Counted from the first letter of the stretch, positions 8,639 through 17,607 are shown. The stretch: DNA of 64,000 nt from CAZFGK01 sp964518635 (GCA_964518635.1 CAZFGK010000013.1:1-64000), one strand, 5' to 3'. The notes: a model not told the origin generated them from the letters alone. Made by a program: numbers and translations.

Positions 8639-9571
8639 TTAGTAGGCTCGTTCCCCGACAAATCGAGCCAGCTCGATCAGGTGGGGGGGACGTTTCGCTC
8701 CGGAATCATACATCTCAAGGAGACGAATCGCCTCATCAATTAATCGTCGGGCATCGATTTTTGCCTGCTCAACCCCCACCACCGCCGGGTAGGTTGCTTT
8801 GGCGTTTTTCAGGTCAGAACCGACCGGTTTGCCGAGAAGTTCTTCATCCCCTTCAAGATCGAGGATATCATCGACGATTTGAAACGCCAGACCGATCTTC
8901 TCGCCAAACTGACCGAGTAGTTCGATCTCCTGTTTTGGGGGATTGGCTAGAATTCCGCCAATAACCACCGAAGCGCGAATCAGGGCGCCGGTTTTGGTAC
9001 GGTGCACGTGCTCAATTTCTGGCTTGGTCAGTCGTTTTCCTTCCCCCTGTAAATCAGCCACCTGACCACCGATCATCCCGGCGGTACCGACTGCCTCGGC
9101 AAGTTCCATCACCGCGGCAAGCGAGCCAGTTTCAGCCATCAATCGAAAGGCGATGACATGGAGGGCATCCCCGGCGAGAACGGCGATTGCTTCGCCGAAT
9201 TTCTTGTGAACAGTCGGTTGACCGCGACGGAGGTCGTCATCATCCATACAGGGGAGATCATCATGAATTAGCGAATACGTATGCAGGATTTCGAGTGAGG
9301 CCATCGCCGAGGACAACGGAGACGACCCTGTTGTCGACTTTCCACTGGCAAATTGAAAGGCCGCAGAAGCCAACAAGGGACGGATTCGTTTCCCTCCGGC
9401 CATGACTGCGTAGTGCATTGCTTCGTGCAGAATCTTCGGTTCAGCTGACACAGGCGGGAGATAGGATGGGAGCAGTTTTTCAAACTGTCTCCTTGTCTCT
9501 TCGACAAACGAGGTTGCAGAAAGAGTTACGGCAGAAGTCGTATTACTGCCCACTTTTTCCTTCGCTCTCAT
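8639..9571 (-). CDS. ispA: Polyprenyl synthetase (farnesyl/geranylgeranyl diphosphate synthase type)
   Basis: This trans-isoprenyl diphosphate synthase has the first Asp-rich motif DDLPCMDDDD (about 104-113 from the ATG at 9571) and the second, QIVDDILD. The block GGKRIRPLL binds the diphosphate. Length and motifs fit IspA-type enzymes making C15 or C20 chains; product length cannot be read with certainty. It overlaps the end of xseB. Alternative starts are a codon at 9598 and a GTG at 9553 preceded by AAGGA, which would shorten the overlap to 11 nt. The xseA-xseB-ispA-dxs order is common in bacteria. Confidence 0.93.
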   Translation of the reverse strand: MRAKEKVGSNTTSAVTLSATSFVEETRRQFEKLLPSYLPPVSAEPKILHEAMHYAVMAGGKRIRPLLASAAFQFASGKSTTGSSPLSSAMASLEILHTYSLIHDDLPCMDDDDLRRGQPTVHKKFGEAIAVLAGDALHVIAFRLMAETGSLAAVMELAEAVGTAGMIGGQVADLQGEGKRLTKPEIEHVHRTKTGALIRASVVIGGILANPPKQEIELLGQFGEKIGLAFQIVDDILDLEGDEELLGKPVGSDLKNAKATYPAVVGVEQAKIDARRLIDEAIRLLEMYDSGAKRPPHLIELARFVGERAY

Positions 9572-9824
9572 TGATTGAAAAATCCGTGAGTGTCCCATCA
9601 GCAGATAACAATTTTGCGACTTTCTCTTCAGCCAGGGTCAGCTGCTGATTGCAGCGACGAGCGAGAGCGATCCCTTCAGTGTAGAGCTTGAGAGAATCAT
9701 CAATCCCGAGTTCACCATTTTCCAACTGATCGGTAATCTCTTCCAAACGCTCAAGCGCGGATTCGAAAGAGACGGCATCAGACTGATTCGATTGCTCTTC
9801 AGTATTCGGCTTCGTTCGTGCCAC
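9543..9824 (-). CDS. xseB: Exodeoxyribonuclease VII small subunit
   Basis: The 93-aa product has the typical small-subunit core FESALERLEEITDQLENGELGIDDSL followed by a second helix (LYTEGIALARRCNQQL). Several copies bind XseA to make the single-strand-specific exonuclease VII. It starts with GTG inside TAGTG, overlapping the xseA stop by one base, so translation is coupled. The C-terminal tail is longer than in E. coli XseB and its last codons overlap the following prenyl synthase gene. Confidence 0.93.
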   Translation of the reverse strand: MARTKPNTEEQSNQSDAVSFESALERLEEITDQLENGELGIDDSLKLYTEGIALARRCNQQLTLAEEKVAKLLSADGTLTDFSINESEGKSGQ

Positions 9825-11107
9825 TAGCTGCTCGATTTCTGTCCGAAGGGTTCATGACTCAGAATAGTAGAAACGGTCGAGCGGACTCTGCCGCGAGAGA
9901 CAATTGTCTCGATCTCAGAGCCGACTTCAACCTGGCTGCTCTCTCGCAGGACGGATTGATCCGAAGAGAGTACCGTCACGGAATAGCCGCGGGAAAGAAT
10001 CTGCAATGGGGAGAGGGCTTCCAATTTTGCCACATGTAAAGATAGTCGGTGACGAGGCCCTTCCACCAGTTTTTTCCCGCTCTGAGCGAATCGCCAGAGA
10101 AGCTGATCGAGTCGCTGACGATGTTCGGCATACAGTTGTTCCGGACGCCGCCAGAGGGGGCGTTTCAAGAGAGAGTCAAGCAGCTCACGAACCAGTTTCG
10201 CTCGTCGGCGCAACGCTGCCATCAGATCAGTCATGTGACGCTGTATTTCGTTCTGCACTGCTATTCTATCCCAGATCACCAACTCCGCCGCTGCAGAAGG
10301 AGTCGGCGCACGCAGATCGGCGACATGATCGGACAAAGTGGTATCGATTTCGTGACCGATTGCACTTACTACTGGAATGCGCGAAGCAGCTATCGCCCGA
10401 ACGACTGGCTCGGTATTAAACGTCCAGAGATCCTCAAGGGAACCACCACCACGCATGACTACAATCAGATCGACCAGATTGCTGGCGTTGAGTTGCTCAA
10501 TGGCAGCGACTACGGTCACCTCTGCCCCATCCCCCTGCACTTTCGCAGGGGCGATGATGAGATCGATCAAATTGTTTCGACGATTCGCGATTTGAAGGAA
10601 ATCCCGCACAGCCGCGCCGGTCGGTGAAGTGACGAGTCCGATCCGCTTCGGATAGAGTGGTAACTCCTGCTTTCGTTCGTCGTCAAAGAGCCCTTCTTTG
10701 GACAATCGTTCGAACAATTGCCTGAACGCAAGCTCAAGAGGACCAATACCAACCGGTAGGATTGTCTTGGCGGAGAGTTGATAGTACCCCCCTTTTTCAT
10801 AGACGGAAATGTCGCCGTATATAAGAACCCGCTGTCCGTTCGAGGGCTGAAACCGGAGTTGTTCTCCGAATGAACGCCACATCGCTACCGGTAAAATCGC
10901 CTGATCATCCTTGAGTTTGAAATAGCGATGCCCAGATGAGTGGTGGACGTAATTACTGATCTCCCCTTCAATCCAGAGGTCACCGAATTTTGGTTCGAGT
11001 GCCCCCTTGATCAGTTTGGTGATGGCACCGACTGAGAGGGGCTTGATCTGATCTGATGAGGGCGGCATACCGTGAAGCTGATCATTCAGCGCAGCCGTAG
11101 CAACCAC
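9824..11107 (-). CDS. xseA: Exodeoxyribonuclease VII large subunit
   Basis: The 427-aa large subunit has the N-terminal OB fold (GEISNYVHHSSGHRYFKLKD at about 45-64) and the catalytic domain with KRIGLVTSPTGAAVRDFL, RGGGSLEDLWTFN and PVVSAIGHEIDTTL. It degrades single-stranded DNA with XseB, whose gene overlaps its stop. The start shown is a GTG 15 bases after uvrC. An ATG at 11068 (MPPSSDQIKPLSV) also gives a normal N-terminus and is a real alternative, as neither has a good Shine-Dalgarno sequence. The operon begins with uvrC, grouping DNA repair functions. Confidence 0.95.
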   Translation of the reverse strand: MVATAALNDQLHGMPPSSDQIKPLSVGAITKLIKGALEPKFGDLWIEGEISNYVHHSSGHRYFKLKDDQAILPVAMWRSFGEQLRFQPSNGQRVLIYGDISVYEKGGYYQLSAKTILPVGIGPLELAFRQLFERLSKEGLFDDERKQELPLYPKRIGLVTSPTGAAVRDFLQIANRRNNLIDLIIAPAKVQGDGAEVTVVAAIEQLNASNLVDLIVVMRGGGSLEDLWTFNTEPVVRAIAASRIPVVSAIGHEIDTTLSDHVADLRAPTPSAAAELVIWDRIAVQNEIQRHMTDLMAALRRRAKLVRELLDSLLKRPLWRRPEQLYAEHRQRLDQLLWRFAQSGKKLVEGPRHRLSLHVAKLEALSPLQILSRGYSVTVLSSDQSVLRESSQVEVGSEIETIVSRGRVRSTVSTILSHEPFGQKSSS

Positions 11108-11122
11108 ATTTGTTGGAGGAAT

Positions 11123-12985
11123 CTACGAGACTGAAGAGGGGCTCTCTGTATCGGGAGAGACCAGGACGGAGAGAACCGCGCGAATTTTCTGTACCAGATC
11201 GGGCGTGATTCCGCGTATCGCCAGCAGCTCTTCGTCCGTTGCGGCGGCGATTTTGACTGTCGAGCCGAATGCTTTCAAGAGTGCAGTTCTCTTCGCTGGA
11301 CCGATCCCTTCAACGGTATCAAGCTCCGAGCGAAATGTTCTGGTTGAACGGACTTTTCGGTTGTACTCGACACCGAAACGATGGGCTTCGTCTCTCACGA
11401 GTTTGAGCAGACGAAGCCCGGCAGATGCCTTCGGCAAGGTAACCGGCCACTCCTGATTCGGGAGGTAAACCTCTTCGAGTTTTTTAGCCAGTGAGATAAT
11501 TCCAGGGGGATCAATCCCGAGTGAGGCAAGCTCTGCAAGAGCGGCATTTAGTTGCCCCTTGCCGCCATCGATGATGGTCAAATCAGGAAAGGGTCTCTGC
11601 TCTTCTCGCCGGCGATGAAAGTAGCGACCGACAATCTCCCGCATCATGGCGAAATCATCCTGCCCACTGACCGACTTGATCTTGAAGTGACGATACTCCC
11701 CTTTGCGTGGTTTTCCGTTTTCAAAGAACGACATCGAGCCGACGACATCAGTCTCGCCGGTGTTGGAGATATCAAAGCAGACTACCGTACGAGGGGCGTT
11801 GGGCAGATGCAGATCCTGCTGCAGAGCGGTGACCATGCCGCTGGTTCGATCTCGCTGCTGTGCACGCTGCAGGAGAAGATCATCAAGTAGCAACCGTGCA
11901 TTGCGGGAGGCCATATCGGAGAGCCGATTATTCGATGATCCCTCCGGAAGTCGCAGTCGGACTTTGGTCTGATTCGCTTCACTCAACCACTGCTCAAACA
12001 ATGATGACTCTTCCAGTTGAAACGGAATCAGAATTTCATCGGGCAAATTTGGCTGATGTTGATAGTACTGTGATAAGAATGCATGCAGGAGTTCGACCTG
12101 AGTATCCTGTTCATGCCCCTTGAGTTGAAAATCCTGCCTGCCCAGTAAGATTCCGTCTCGGATCTGCAACACGACCGCAACAGCATCCTGTCCCTCACGT
12201 GCGAAGGCGACAACATCCTGATCTACTCGTTCGGCCAAATCGACCGCCTGTTTCACTCGAATCGTCTCAAGGGCACTGATTCGTTCTTTCAACTCACGCG
12301 CATCTTCGAATTGCATCTCGACTGATGCCGCACGCATTTTTCCATTCAGCTCATCAAGTAATTGACGCGACCGTCCGGCGAGAGCAAGACGAACCGCTTT
12401 GATGTTCTCCGCGTATGATTCACGAGTCTGAAACCCTTCACAGGGGCCGCCGCATCTCTTGATATGGTAGTCCATACAGACTTTGTAGGGCTTCCCCTCA
12501 GGATGCGGGATAGTCAGCGAGCAGGTCCGAATCTGAAACAGCCGTGAAAGAAACTGAATGGTCGAGCGCATCGCCTTCGCGCTGGTGTAGGGGCCAAAAT
12601 AGGTCGCGCCATCTTTGTCGATACGCCTGACAATCAGCACTCGGGGGAACGGTTCGTTGGTAATTTTGATATAGGGGAAGTGTTTGTCGTCGCGAAGAAG
12701 GATGTTGTAGCGGGGTTTATGCTCACGAACCAGATTCGCTTCAAGAATGAGTGACTCGATCTGATTTGCGGTGACCACCATCTCGATATCTGCGACTTTC
12801 GACACCAGTGCCGCTGTCTTGGGCTCTTTCGGACTTTCACGAAAATAAGAACGGACTCGAGACCGGAGTGACTGCGCCTTCCCGATGTAGATGATCTTCC
12901 CTTCAGCATCCTTGAAAAGATAGACCCCCGGACTGTCGGGGAGATGCTTGAGGATGTCATCACGGCGGTCATTGGTAATTGTCAT
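11123..12985 (-). CDS. uvrC: UvrABC system protein C (excinuclease subunit)
   Basis: The 620-aa protein makes both incisions around bulky DNA lesions. The GIY-YIG domain is at the N-terminus (GVYLFKDAEGKIIYIGKAQSLRSRVRSY), a cysteine-rich CMDYHIKRCGGPC segment lies at about 150-165, a UVR domain near 210-245 binds UvrB, and the RNase H-like second nuclease domain includes CFDISNTGETDVVGSM and TIIDGGKGQLNAA. A helix-hairpin-helix pair at the C-terminus (DTVEGIGPAKRTALLKAFGS) binds DNA. Length is normal. It is the first gene of a run on the minus strand. Confidence 0.97.
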   Translation of the reverse strand: MTITNDRRDDILKHLPDSPGVYLFKDAEGKIIYIGKAQSLRSRVRSYFRESPKEPKTAALVSKVADIEMVVTANQIESLILEANLVREHKPRYNILLRDDKHFPYIKITNEPFPRVLIVRRIDKDGATYFGPYTSAKAMRSTIQFLSRLFQIRTCSLTIPHPEGKPYKVCMDYHIKRCGGPCEGFQTRESYAENIKAVRLALAGRSRQLLDELNGKMRAASVEMQFEDARELKERISALETIRVKQAVDLAERVDQDVVAFAREGQDAVAVVLQIRDGILLGRQDFQLKGHEQDTQVELLHAFLSQYYQHQPNLPDEILIPFQLEESSLFEQWLSEANQTKVRLRLPEGSSNNRLSDMASRNARLLLDDLLLQRAQQRDRTSGMVTALQQDLHLPNAPRTVVCFDISNTGETDVVGSMSFFENGKPRKGEYRHFKIKSVSGQDDFAMMREIVGRYFHRRREEQRPFPDLTIIDGGKGQLNAALAELASLGIDPPGIISLAKKLEEVYLPNQEWPVTLPKASAGLRLLKLVRDEAHRFGVEYNRKVRSTRTFRSELDTVEGIGPAKRTALLKAFGSTVKIAAATDEELLAIRGITPDLVQKIRAVLSVLVSPDTESPSSVS

Positions 12986-13107
12986 CTGGTTCTCAGTGGT
13001 TTTCGGCTACAATCTGTGAATATACTGAGGCAAACCAATCGGTGCAGAAGATGTTCACCCTAAAAATGGAGAAAGTGAGATTCTCTAAAAAAGTACAACG
13101 AGCCGAG

Positions 13108-13713
13108 CTACCCGGCAATTTGAAGCAGACGCTTTGCTCCTGCGAATCGCTGGGACCAGTATGGCTCTGACAGACTAGAGACAATCACCCCGCTCTTTTC
13201 AGAGACGTGAATAAACTCTCCGAAGCCGACCGCAATCCCTACGTGGCTGATCTCAGCGCCGTTTGTCTTGAAAAAGACCATATCACCATAGGCAATCCGA
13301 ATTCTGTCTACCGGAGTTCCCTGCTCAAACTGTTGCGCAGAAGTTCTGGGAAGTTGGCGGCCATCGAATGCCTCAAACACACCGCGAGTGAATTCCGAGC
13401 AATCAAGAGAACGATCACTCTGTGCTCTTGAGCGATGCGGGCGGCCAAGTTCCTTCTGGAGAATTATGCCGAAGCGGACATATTCAGATGTTTTCCATCC
13501 AGCCAGTGCTCCAGAGAGTCCTGATGAAGAAGTCGAGCCAGTCGTGTTGCCGGTTGAAGTCGAACGAGTCGTGATCACTGGCGTCGCATTCGGGGCACCA
13601 TAGCGCTGTACCACCTGACATCCGGAACTGAACAGACCAATCACTATGGCAATTCCCAGATAGAAGTGTGCCGCGTGATTCGGTTTATGCAAGCTGTGGG
13701 TAGGTTTGTCCAT
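13108..13713 (-). CDS. NlpC/P60 family lipoprotein (cell-wall peptidase)
   Basis: From the ATG at 13713 the product is 201 aa. A signal anchor ends in lipobox LFSSGC (Cys32), followed by a Ser/Thr-rich spacer (about 44-70) and an NlpC/P60 domain with catalytic Cys in RSLDCSEFTRG (Cys105) and His in ISHVGIAV (His157), plus a second conserved His at FIHV. Such enzymes cut gamma-D-glutamyl-meso-diaminopimelate or related bonds in peptidoglycan. The start overlaps the end of the UbiA-family gene by about 29 nt, suggesting one transcript. The physiological role, whether wall growth or recycling, is not visible. Confidence 0.85.
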   Translation of the reverse strand: MDKPTHSLHKPNHAAHFYLGIAIVIGLFSSGCQVVQRYGAPNATPVITTRSTSTGNTTGSTSSSGLSGALAGWKTSEYVRFGIILQKELGRPHRSRAQSDRSLDCSEFTRGVFEAFDGRQLPRTSAQQFEQGTPVDRIRIAYGDMVFFKTNGAEISHVGIAVGFGEFIHVSEKSGVIVSSLSEPYWSQRFAGAKRLLQIAG

Positions 13714-14614
13714 GACGTCGCTTGTAGTATAGTCGAGTGATGAAAAGAAGCGCAATAATGAACACCAGATAAGCTGGATAGTACCAACAGGCCAGAAGAG
13801 TCAGCAGGAGAATCGGAAGTTTGGCTGCAAAGCGATAGATCGGGGCTGCGTTCGCAAGTGCAGAGACTATCGAGAGGAGAACCGATATTCCGGCGATGCC
13901 TGTCTGCAAGTGATGGCCCGATATCCATGAAAAATAACAGGCCACACAAAAGAAGATTGAAGCAATGAGAGCAGCAGTGCGGGGAGAATAAGCAACCGCA
14001 AGTGTTCTCTTCCCTTGTGCGAGGTCACCGACTCGATCTGGAATTGTAGTGAGAGCAGTCACTCCAGCGACCGCAAAGAAGAAATACTGAGGGTTGTTCC
14101 ATCCCAGCAGTCCGATATCGTGCATATTGAAAACCGGCATCACCAGCATGGCGGTGAGAAATCCGACCCCCATTGCATTCGCAAAAATACCAAGCCACGG
14201 ACGATCTTTCAGGCGAAATGGTGGGGACGAGTACAAATACCCAAGCACAACCCACTGAATGACAATAGCCATCACGTGAATAGAAATGAAATAGGCAAGA
14301 CCAATTGCCAGAAGATTGAGCATCACAAAAAGCCATTGAGAGGTACGAATGGTGGATTGTGTCGTTGGAAGGATGCCGAGTTTCTGATTCACAGTGTCTG
14401 TCTTGAAGTCAAAGACCTGATTTAGATAAAGGGAAGCTGCCGCAGAGAGGGAGAGAATCAGCATGATGGTGAAATGACGGGAATCAAAAGTCTCACCGGA
14501 AAGCTGGTGGTGATCATGGAGGGAAACCAGAAAGATCGACCAGGCCGGTAGATGGAGCATCGGTCTGGCTGCGAAAATCCAGTCAACAATGTTCACCCGT
14601 ACAGTGTGCATCAA
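13685..14614 (-). CDS. UbiA-family prenyltransferase
   Basis: This is a 309-aa polytopic membrane protein with the two Asp motifs of intramembrane aromatic/isoprenoid prenyltransferases: N65QVFD69FKTD73 near helix 2 and DRVGDLAQGKRTL at about 195-207. These coordinate Mg-diphosphate of the prenyl donor. Family members include UbiA, MenA, heme O synthase, chlorophyll synthase and the archaeal-type digeranylgeranylglyceryl phosphate synthase. The motifs do not tell me which. The neighbours are cdsA and uppS, not ubiquinone or menaquinone genes, so a lipid substrate is possible. Confident at family level only. Confidence 0.85.
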   Translation of the reverse strand: MMHTVRVNIVDWIFAARPMLHLPAWSIFLVSLHDHHQLSGETFDSRHFTIMLILSLSAAASLYLNQVFDFKTDTVNQKLGILPTTQSTIRTSQWLFVMLNLLAIGLAYFISIHVMAIVIQWVVLGYLYSSPPFRLKDRPWLGIFANAMGVGFLTAMLVMPVFNMHDIGLLGWNNPQYFFFAVAGVTALTTIPDRVGDLAQGKRTLAVAYSPRTAALIASIFFCVACYFSWISGHHLQTGIAGISVLLSIVSALANAAPIYRFAAKLPILLLTLLACWYYPAYLVFIIALLFITRLYYKRRHGQTYPQLA

Positions 14615-14627
14615 TCAATCTTTACAG

Positions 14628-15503
14628 TTATTGGTAGAGGAGAACCAACAGGAGATAGAAGGCCGGCGCAGCAAAAAAAAGTGAGTCAAACCGATCAAGC
14701 ACCCCCCCATGACCGGGTATTAGATGTGACGACTCTTTCGTCCCAATCGATCTTTTCCAGATCGATTCGACCAGATCACCAAATTGCCCAAAGACGGAAA
14801 TGACTAGAGCAGCCGCGATCCCCATCCCAAGTCCGAGCGGCTGCACTCGCAATTGAGCAACAATTGTTCCCGCTATGACCGAGAGCACAAGTCCGCCGAT
14901 CAGCCCTTCCACTGTTTTCTTCGGCGATATTGAGGGTGCCAACTGGGTCTTTCCAATGCGATTTCCTATGAGCATGGCTGCCGAATCACCAATCCAGACG
15001 GTCACGAAAAGCATCAGTAGAAGATCCCCTCCGCGAATCCCACTCTCCGGGAAGACGGCCTCCCACTCCCCGAGACGGACGACCATCGGAACGGCGAGCG
15101 AAACATAACAGAATGCCCAGAAGAATCTGGTCATCTTCTGAAATCGATCTGCCGCACTCCCGCTCCAGCGTAGCGAAATGATTGAAAGGGCAATCATGAT
15201 GACCACTACCAACGGAACATAATAGAGAAAAATATCGATCTGACGCGCCGTCGAATCAACTCCTGAAGTCCACAGAAGACGCTTCGCTACGGGGACAAAC
15301 GCCAGTACTAATGCGACCGAGAGGAGAGTAAAAGTGAATGATGGGGGACGCTTCCCCTCACCAATCATCATCTCCCAGAGTGCCACGAGTGCAACCACCA
15401 GCCATACCCCAACCAGCCACCATCCCCCTTCGTAGCCGGTCCAGAGAATGAATGGAATCCCGACCAGTGCGACTCCGATGCGGGTGATCAGATTTGCGCT
15501 CAG
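14628..15503 (-). CDS. cdsA: Phosphatidate cytidylyltransferase (CDP-diglyceride synthase)
   Basis: CdsA makes CDP-diacylglycerol from phosphatidate and CTP at the inner membrane. The C-terminal signature SIWKRSIGTKESSHLIPGHGG...DRFDSL is diagnostic, and about seven hydrophobic segments are present. The typical N-terminus (NLITRIGVALVGIPFILW) is encoded upstream of the first ATG/GTG/TTG in this frame (GTG at 15398), so the true start must lie earlier. The only candidate with a Shine-Dalgarno sequence is a CTG at 15503 preceded by AAAAGG at 7 nt. The frame is open back to the uppS stop codon itself. A sequencing frameshift could also explain this, since a GTG one base after the uppS stop lies in another frame. 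Confidence 0.88.
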   Translation of the reverse strand: MSANLITRIGVALVGIPFILWTGYEGGWWLVGVWLVVALVALWEMMIGEGKRPPSFTFTLLSVALVLAFVPVAKRLLWTSGVDSTARQIDIFLYYVPLVVVIMIALSIISLRWSGSAADRFQKMTRFFWAFCYVSLAVPMVVRLGEWEAVFPESGIRGGDLLLMLFVTVWIGDSAAMLIGNRIGKTQLAPSISPKKTVEGLIGGLVLSVIAGTIVAQLRVQPLGLGMGIAAALVISVFGQFGDLVESIWKRSIGTKESSHLIPGHGGVLDRFDSLFFAAPAFYLLLVLLYQ

Positions 15504-15536
15504 CTGGTAACCTTTTGAAGGGTAGAGATTCTCACG

Positions 15537-16316
15537 CTATGCCTGTTCCAGTTGATGACTCACTTTGCCGAATCGTCTCTCTCGCCTTTGATAATCGGCG
15601 ATACAGGCAAACAACTCGTTTCTCCCAAAATCAGGCCAAAGGGTGTCGATGATGCACAATTCAGTGTAGCTGGTCTGCCAGAGGAGGAAATTAGAAATGC
15701 GCTGTTCACCTGAGGTTCTTATCAGAAGATCAGGATCTGGAATACCGGCGGTGTAGAGAAAACTGGCAAAAAGTTGCTCATCAATCTGAGCAACTTCGAG
15801 CCGACCAGCACGAACGGCGGTTGCAATTCCACGGACTGCATCCAGAATTTCTGATCGTCCTCCGTAGTTAAGAGCGAGATTCAGAATCAGCCCTTTATTA
15901 TTGCGTGTGCGATAGATTGCCTCTTCGAGGACGACTCGACGCAATCTCGGAATCCCCTGCAGACGACCGGTGACAATCAGACGGACATTATTTTTCATCA
16001 GGTCATCGAGTTCGTCGATTGTCGTGCGGGCAAGGAGTGTCATCAGGGCGGTGACTTCACTGACCGGACGTTTCCAGTTTTCGACTGAGAAGGTATACAG
16101 TGTCAGATATTTGACACCGACTTCATGGGCAGCTTTGACCACGGTCTTCACCGCCTTCACTCCTGCCTCATGCCCACCGGTGCGCGGGAGATTCCGCGCC
16201 GCTGCCCAGCGACCGTTTCCGTCCATGATAATCGCAACATGGGCGGGGACTCGATCCGGTTGGCTGAGAATGAGCTCGACAAGGGAGTCGTTGGTGGTCG
16301 TTTTCACTTCAGTCAA
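15537..16316 (-). CDS. uppS: Undecaprenyl diphosphate synthase (cis-prenyltransferase)
   Basis: The enzyme extends farnesyl diphosphate to the C55 carrier lipid for peptidoglycan and other glycans. The 259-aa sequence has HVAIIMDGNGRWA (catalytic Asp32), YTFSVENWKRP, and the C-terminal block RTSGEQRISNFLLWQ...ELCIIDTLWPDF. The start is a TTG at 16316 or a GTG three codons later; neither has a clear Shine-Dalgarno sequence. It is followed in the same reading frame by cdsA, the usual partner. Confidence 0.96.
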   Translation of the reverse strand: MTEVKTTTNDSLVELILSQPDRVPAHVAIIMDGNGRWAAARNLPRTGGHEAGVKAVKTVVKAAHEVGVKYLTLYTFSVENWKRPVSEVTALMTLLARTTIDELDDLMKNNVRLIVTGRLQGIPRLRRVVLEEAIYRTRNNKGLILNLALNYGGRSEILDAVRGIATAVRAGRLEVAQIDEQLFASFLYTAGIPDPDLLIRTSGEQRISNFLLWQTSYTELCIIDTLWPDFGRNELFACIADYQRRERRFGKVSHQLEQA

Positions 16317-16369
16317 AAGTTAGAGCCAGAAGGCATGCGAAACAAGCAAAGCAATTTTGCGAGTATGGT

Positions 16370-17059
16370 TCACTTTATAAGTCGAAGACTGTCGATCTGC
16401 ACCGATAGCTGATAGTTCTCCTGGCTGAGTATCCCTTTCTCAACGACGACTTCAAAGAAGGATACGGGATACAACCCCCCTTCTAGGGAGACTACTTTGA
16501 TAATCTGACTTCTTCGACGTGTGTCATCATCCACCGGCAAGCTCAGATAGAATGAACTGGGGAGATACGTCGCACGGTCAACATTGACGATGCCGACCGA
16601 TCCAAATGCAGCCGAAGAATCCATATCGATATTCAAGGCGAGTGTTGTTCCGCCTGTGTCATTCGGGAAAAATGAAGCTCGATAGGACGATTTCCCCAAA
16701 TCAGGACAGCTGAATGATCTTTGCTCGAGAATTTTCGCGGCACCGGAGGTGACTCGAACTGAGTCAAGAATCCCGTCCTTCCCGAAAATCTCTCCCGCTG
16801 ACGAGTCCCGCTGAATGACATTGCGATCTTTGTCGTATCGGATGTACCGCGCTCGAAAAGTCCCTGAAACGACCTGCCCGGTCGCTGCAACCTGTCCTGC
16901 AAGGAGCTGTGCCTGTGTCTTCTGCCAGACATACCGGGCAAAGTCCTCGTCAGTGTCGGCTCGCACTGGTCGAGGGAGAGCATGCAGGAGAAGCCCGACG
17001 AAAAAAAGAGCCAGCAAAGCCCCAAGAAAAAAAGACCCTCTCATTTTCGAAAGTCGCAT
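16370..17059 (-). CDS. Exported protein of unknown function (lipid/outer-membrane related?)
   Basis: From the ATG at 17059 the product is 229 aa with a signal peptide (MRLSKMRGSFFLGALLALFFVGLLLHALPRPVRAD). The longer frame upstream runs over the divergent CBS gene and is rejected. The mature part looks beta-rich: a strand series such as GTFRARYIRYDKDRNV, DGILDSVRVTSGAAK and TTLALNIDMDSS, as in outer-membrane lipoprotein-sorting or DUF4292-like folds. That resemblance is only impressionistic. It sits between frr and uppS, where the standard gene order is interrupted. Function unknown. Confidence 0.6.
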   Translation of the reverse strand: MRLSKMRGSFFLGALLALFFVGLLLHALPRPVRADTDEDFARYVWQKTQAQLLAGQVAATGQVVSGTFRARYIRYDKDRNVIQRDSSAGEIFGKDGILDSVRVTSGAAKILEQRSFSCPDLGKSSYRASFFPNDTGGTTLALNIDMDSSAAFGSVGIVNVDRATYLPSSFYLSLPVDDDTRRRSQIIKVVSLEGGLYPVSFFEVVVEKGILSQENYQLSVQIDSLRLIK

Positions 17060-17117
17060 CGTATTAGTTATACGTCCGTCGGGAGATGTTGATAAGGTGG
17101 AGAAAATGGAGGATTCT

Positions 17118-17558
17118 ATGACTGTCCGAGAATTGCTGCAAAACAAGGGGCGAGAGACGATCACCGCCAGCCCGGCGATGACAGTCCCGCGAGCCATGGA
17201 ACTCCTTATTCAGCATCAGATTAGCTGTCTCCCGGTGGTCGATCTCACCCACCGTCTGATCGGCATTGTCAGTGACAAAGATATTTTCCGGCTGATCCAC
17301 AAATACCCCTTCGAATTCCGCACCGCCAAGGTCGGTGATATCATGTCGACGGAAGTGATTATCGGAACTCCGACCGACGACCTCATGTATATCGCGGGAG
17401 TAATGACCAGAAATCGAATTCGCCATATACCAGTCGTTTCGGATGGACATCTTGTCGGTCTGGTTTCTATCGGTGACATCGTGAAGGCACGGATGTCAAC
17501 GGTCGAGACTGAAAATCGCTATCTCTGGCAATATATCGAAGGTAGTTATCCGGCCTGA
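17118..17558 (+). CDS. CBS-domain pair protein
   Basis: This is a 146-aa stand-alone protein made of two CBS domains (about 10-70 and 78-138): AMTVPRAMELLIQHQISCLPVVD...LIGIVSDKDIFRL and DLMYIAGVMTRNRIRHIPVVS...LVGLVSIGDIVKA. Such pairs bind adenosine nucleotides and act as energy sensors or partners of other enzymes. The start at 17118 has GGAGG five bases upstream and is preferred over the ATG at 17106. It is divergent from the exported-protein gene and ends at a strong hairpin terminator. Its target is unknown. Confidence 0.88.
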   Translation: MTVRELLQNKGRETITASPAMTVPRAMELLIQHQISCLPVVDLTHRLIGIVSDKDIFRLIHKYPFEFRTAKVGDIMSTEVIIGTPTDDLMYIAGVMTRNRIRHIPVVSDGHLVGLVSIGDIVKARMSTVETENRYLWQYIEGSYPA

Positions 17559-17607
17559 TTGCAGGCCGTTTTCTCAATCGCTGAGATTAGAAATTTCCCA
17601 CAGCTTT

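Noticed and set aside
16370..17197. Longer version of the exported protein starting at 17197
   Set aside because: Would overlap the divergent CBS gene and bury the signal peptide; ATG at 17059 is preferred.
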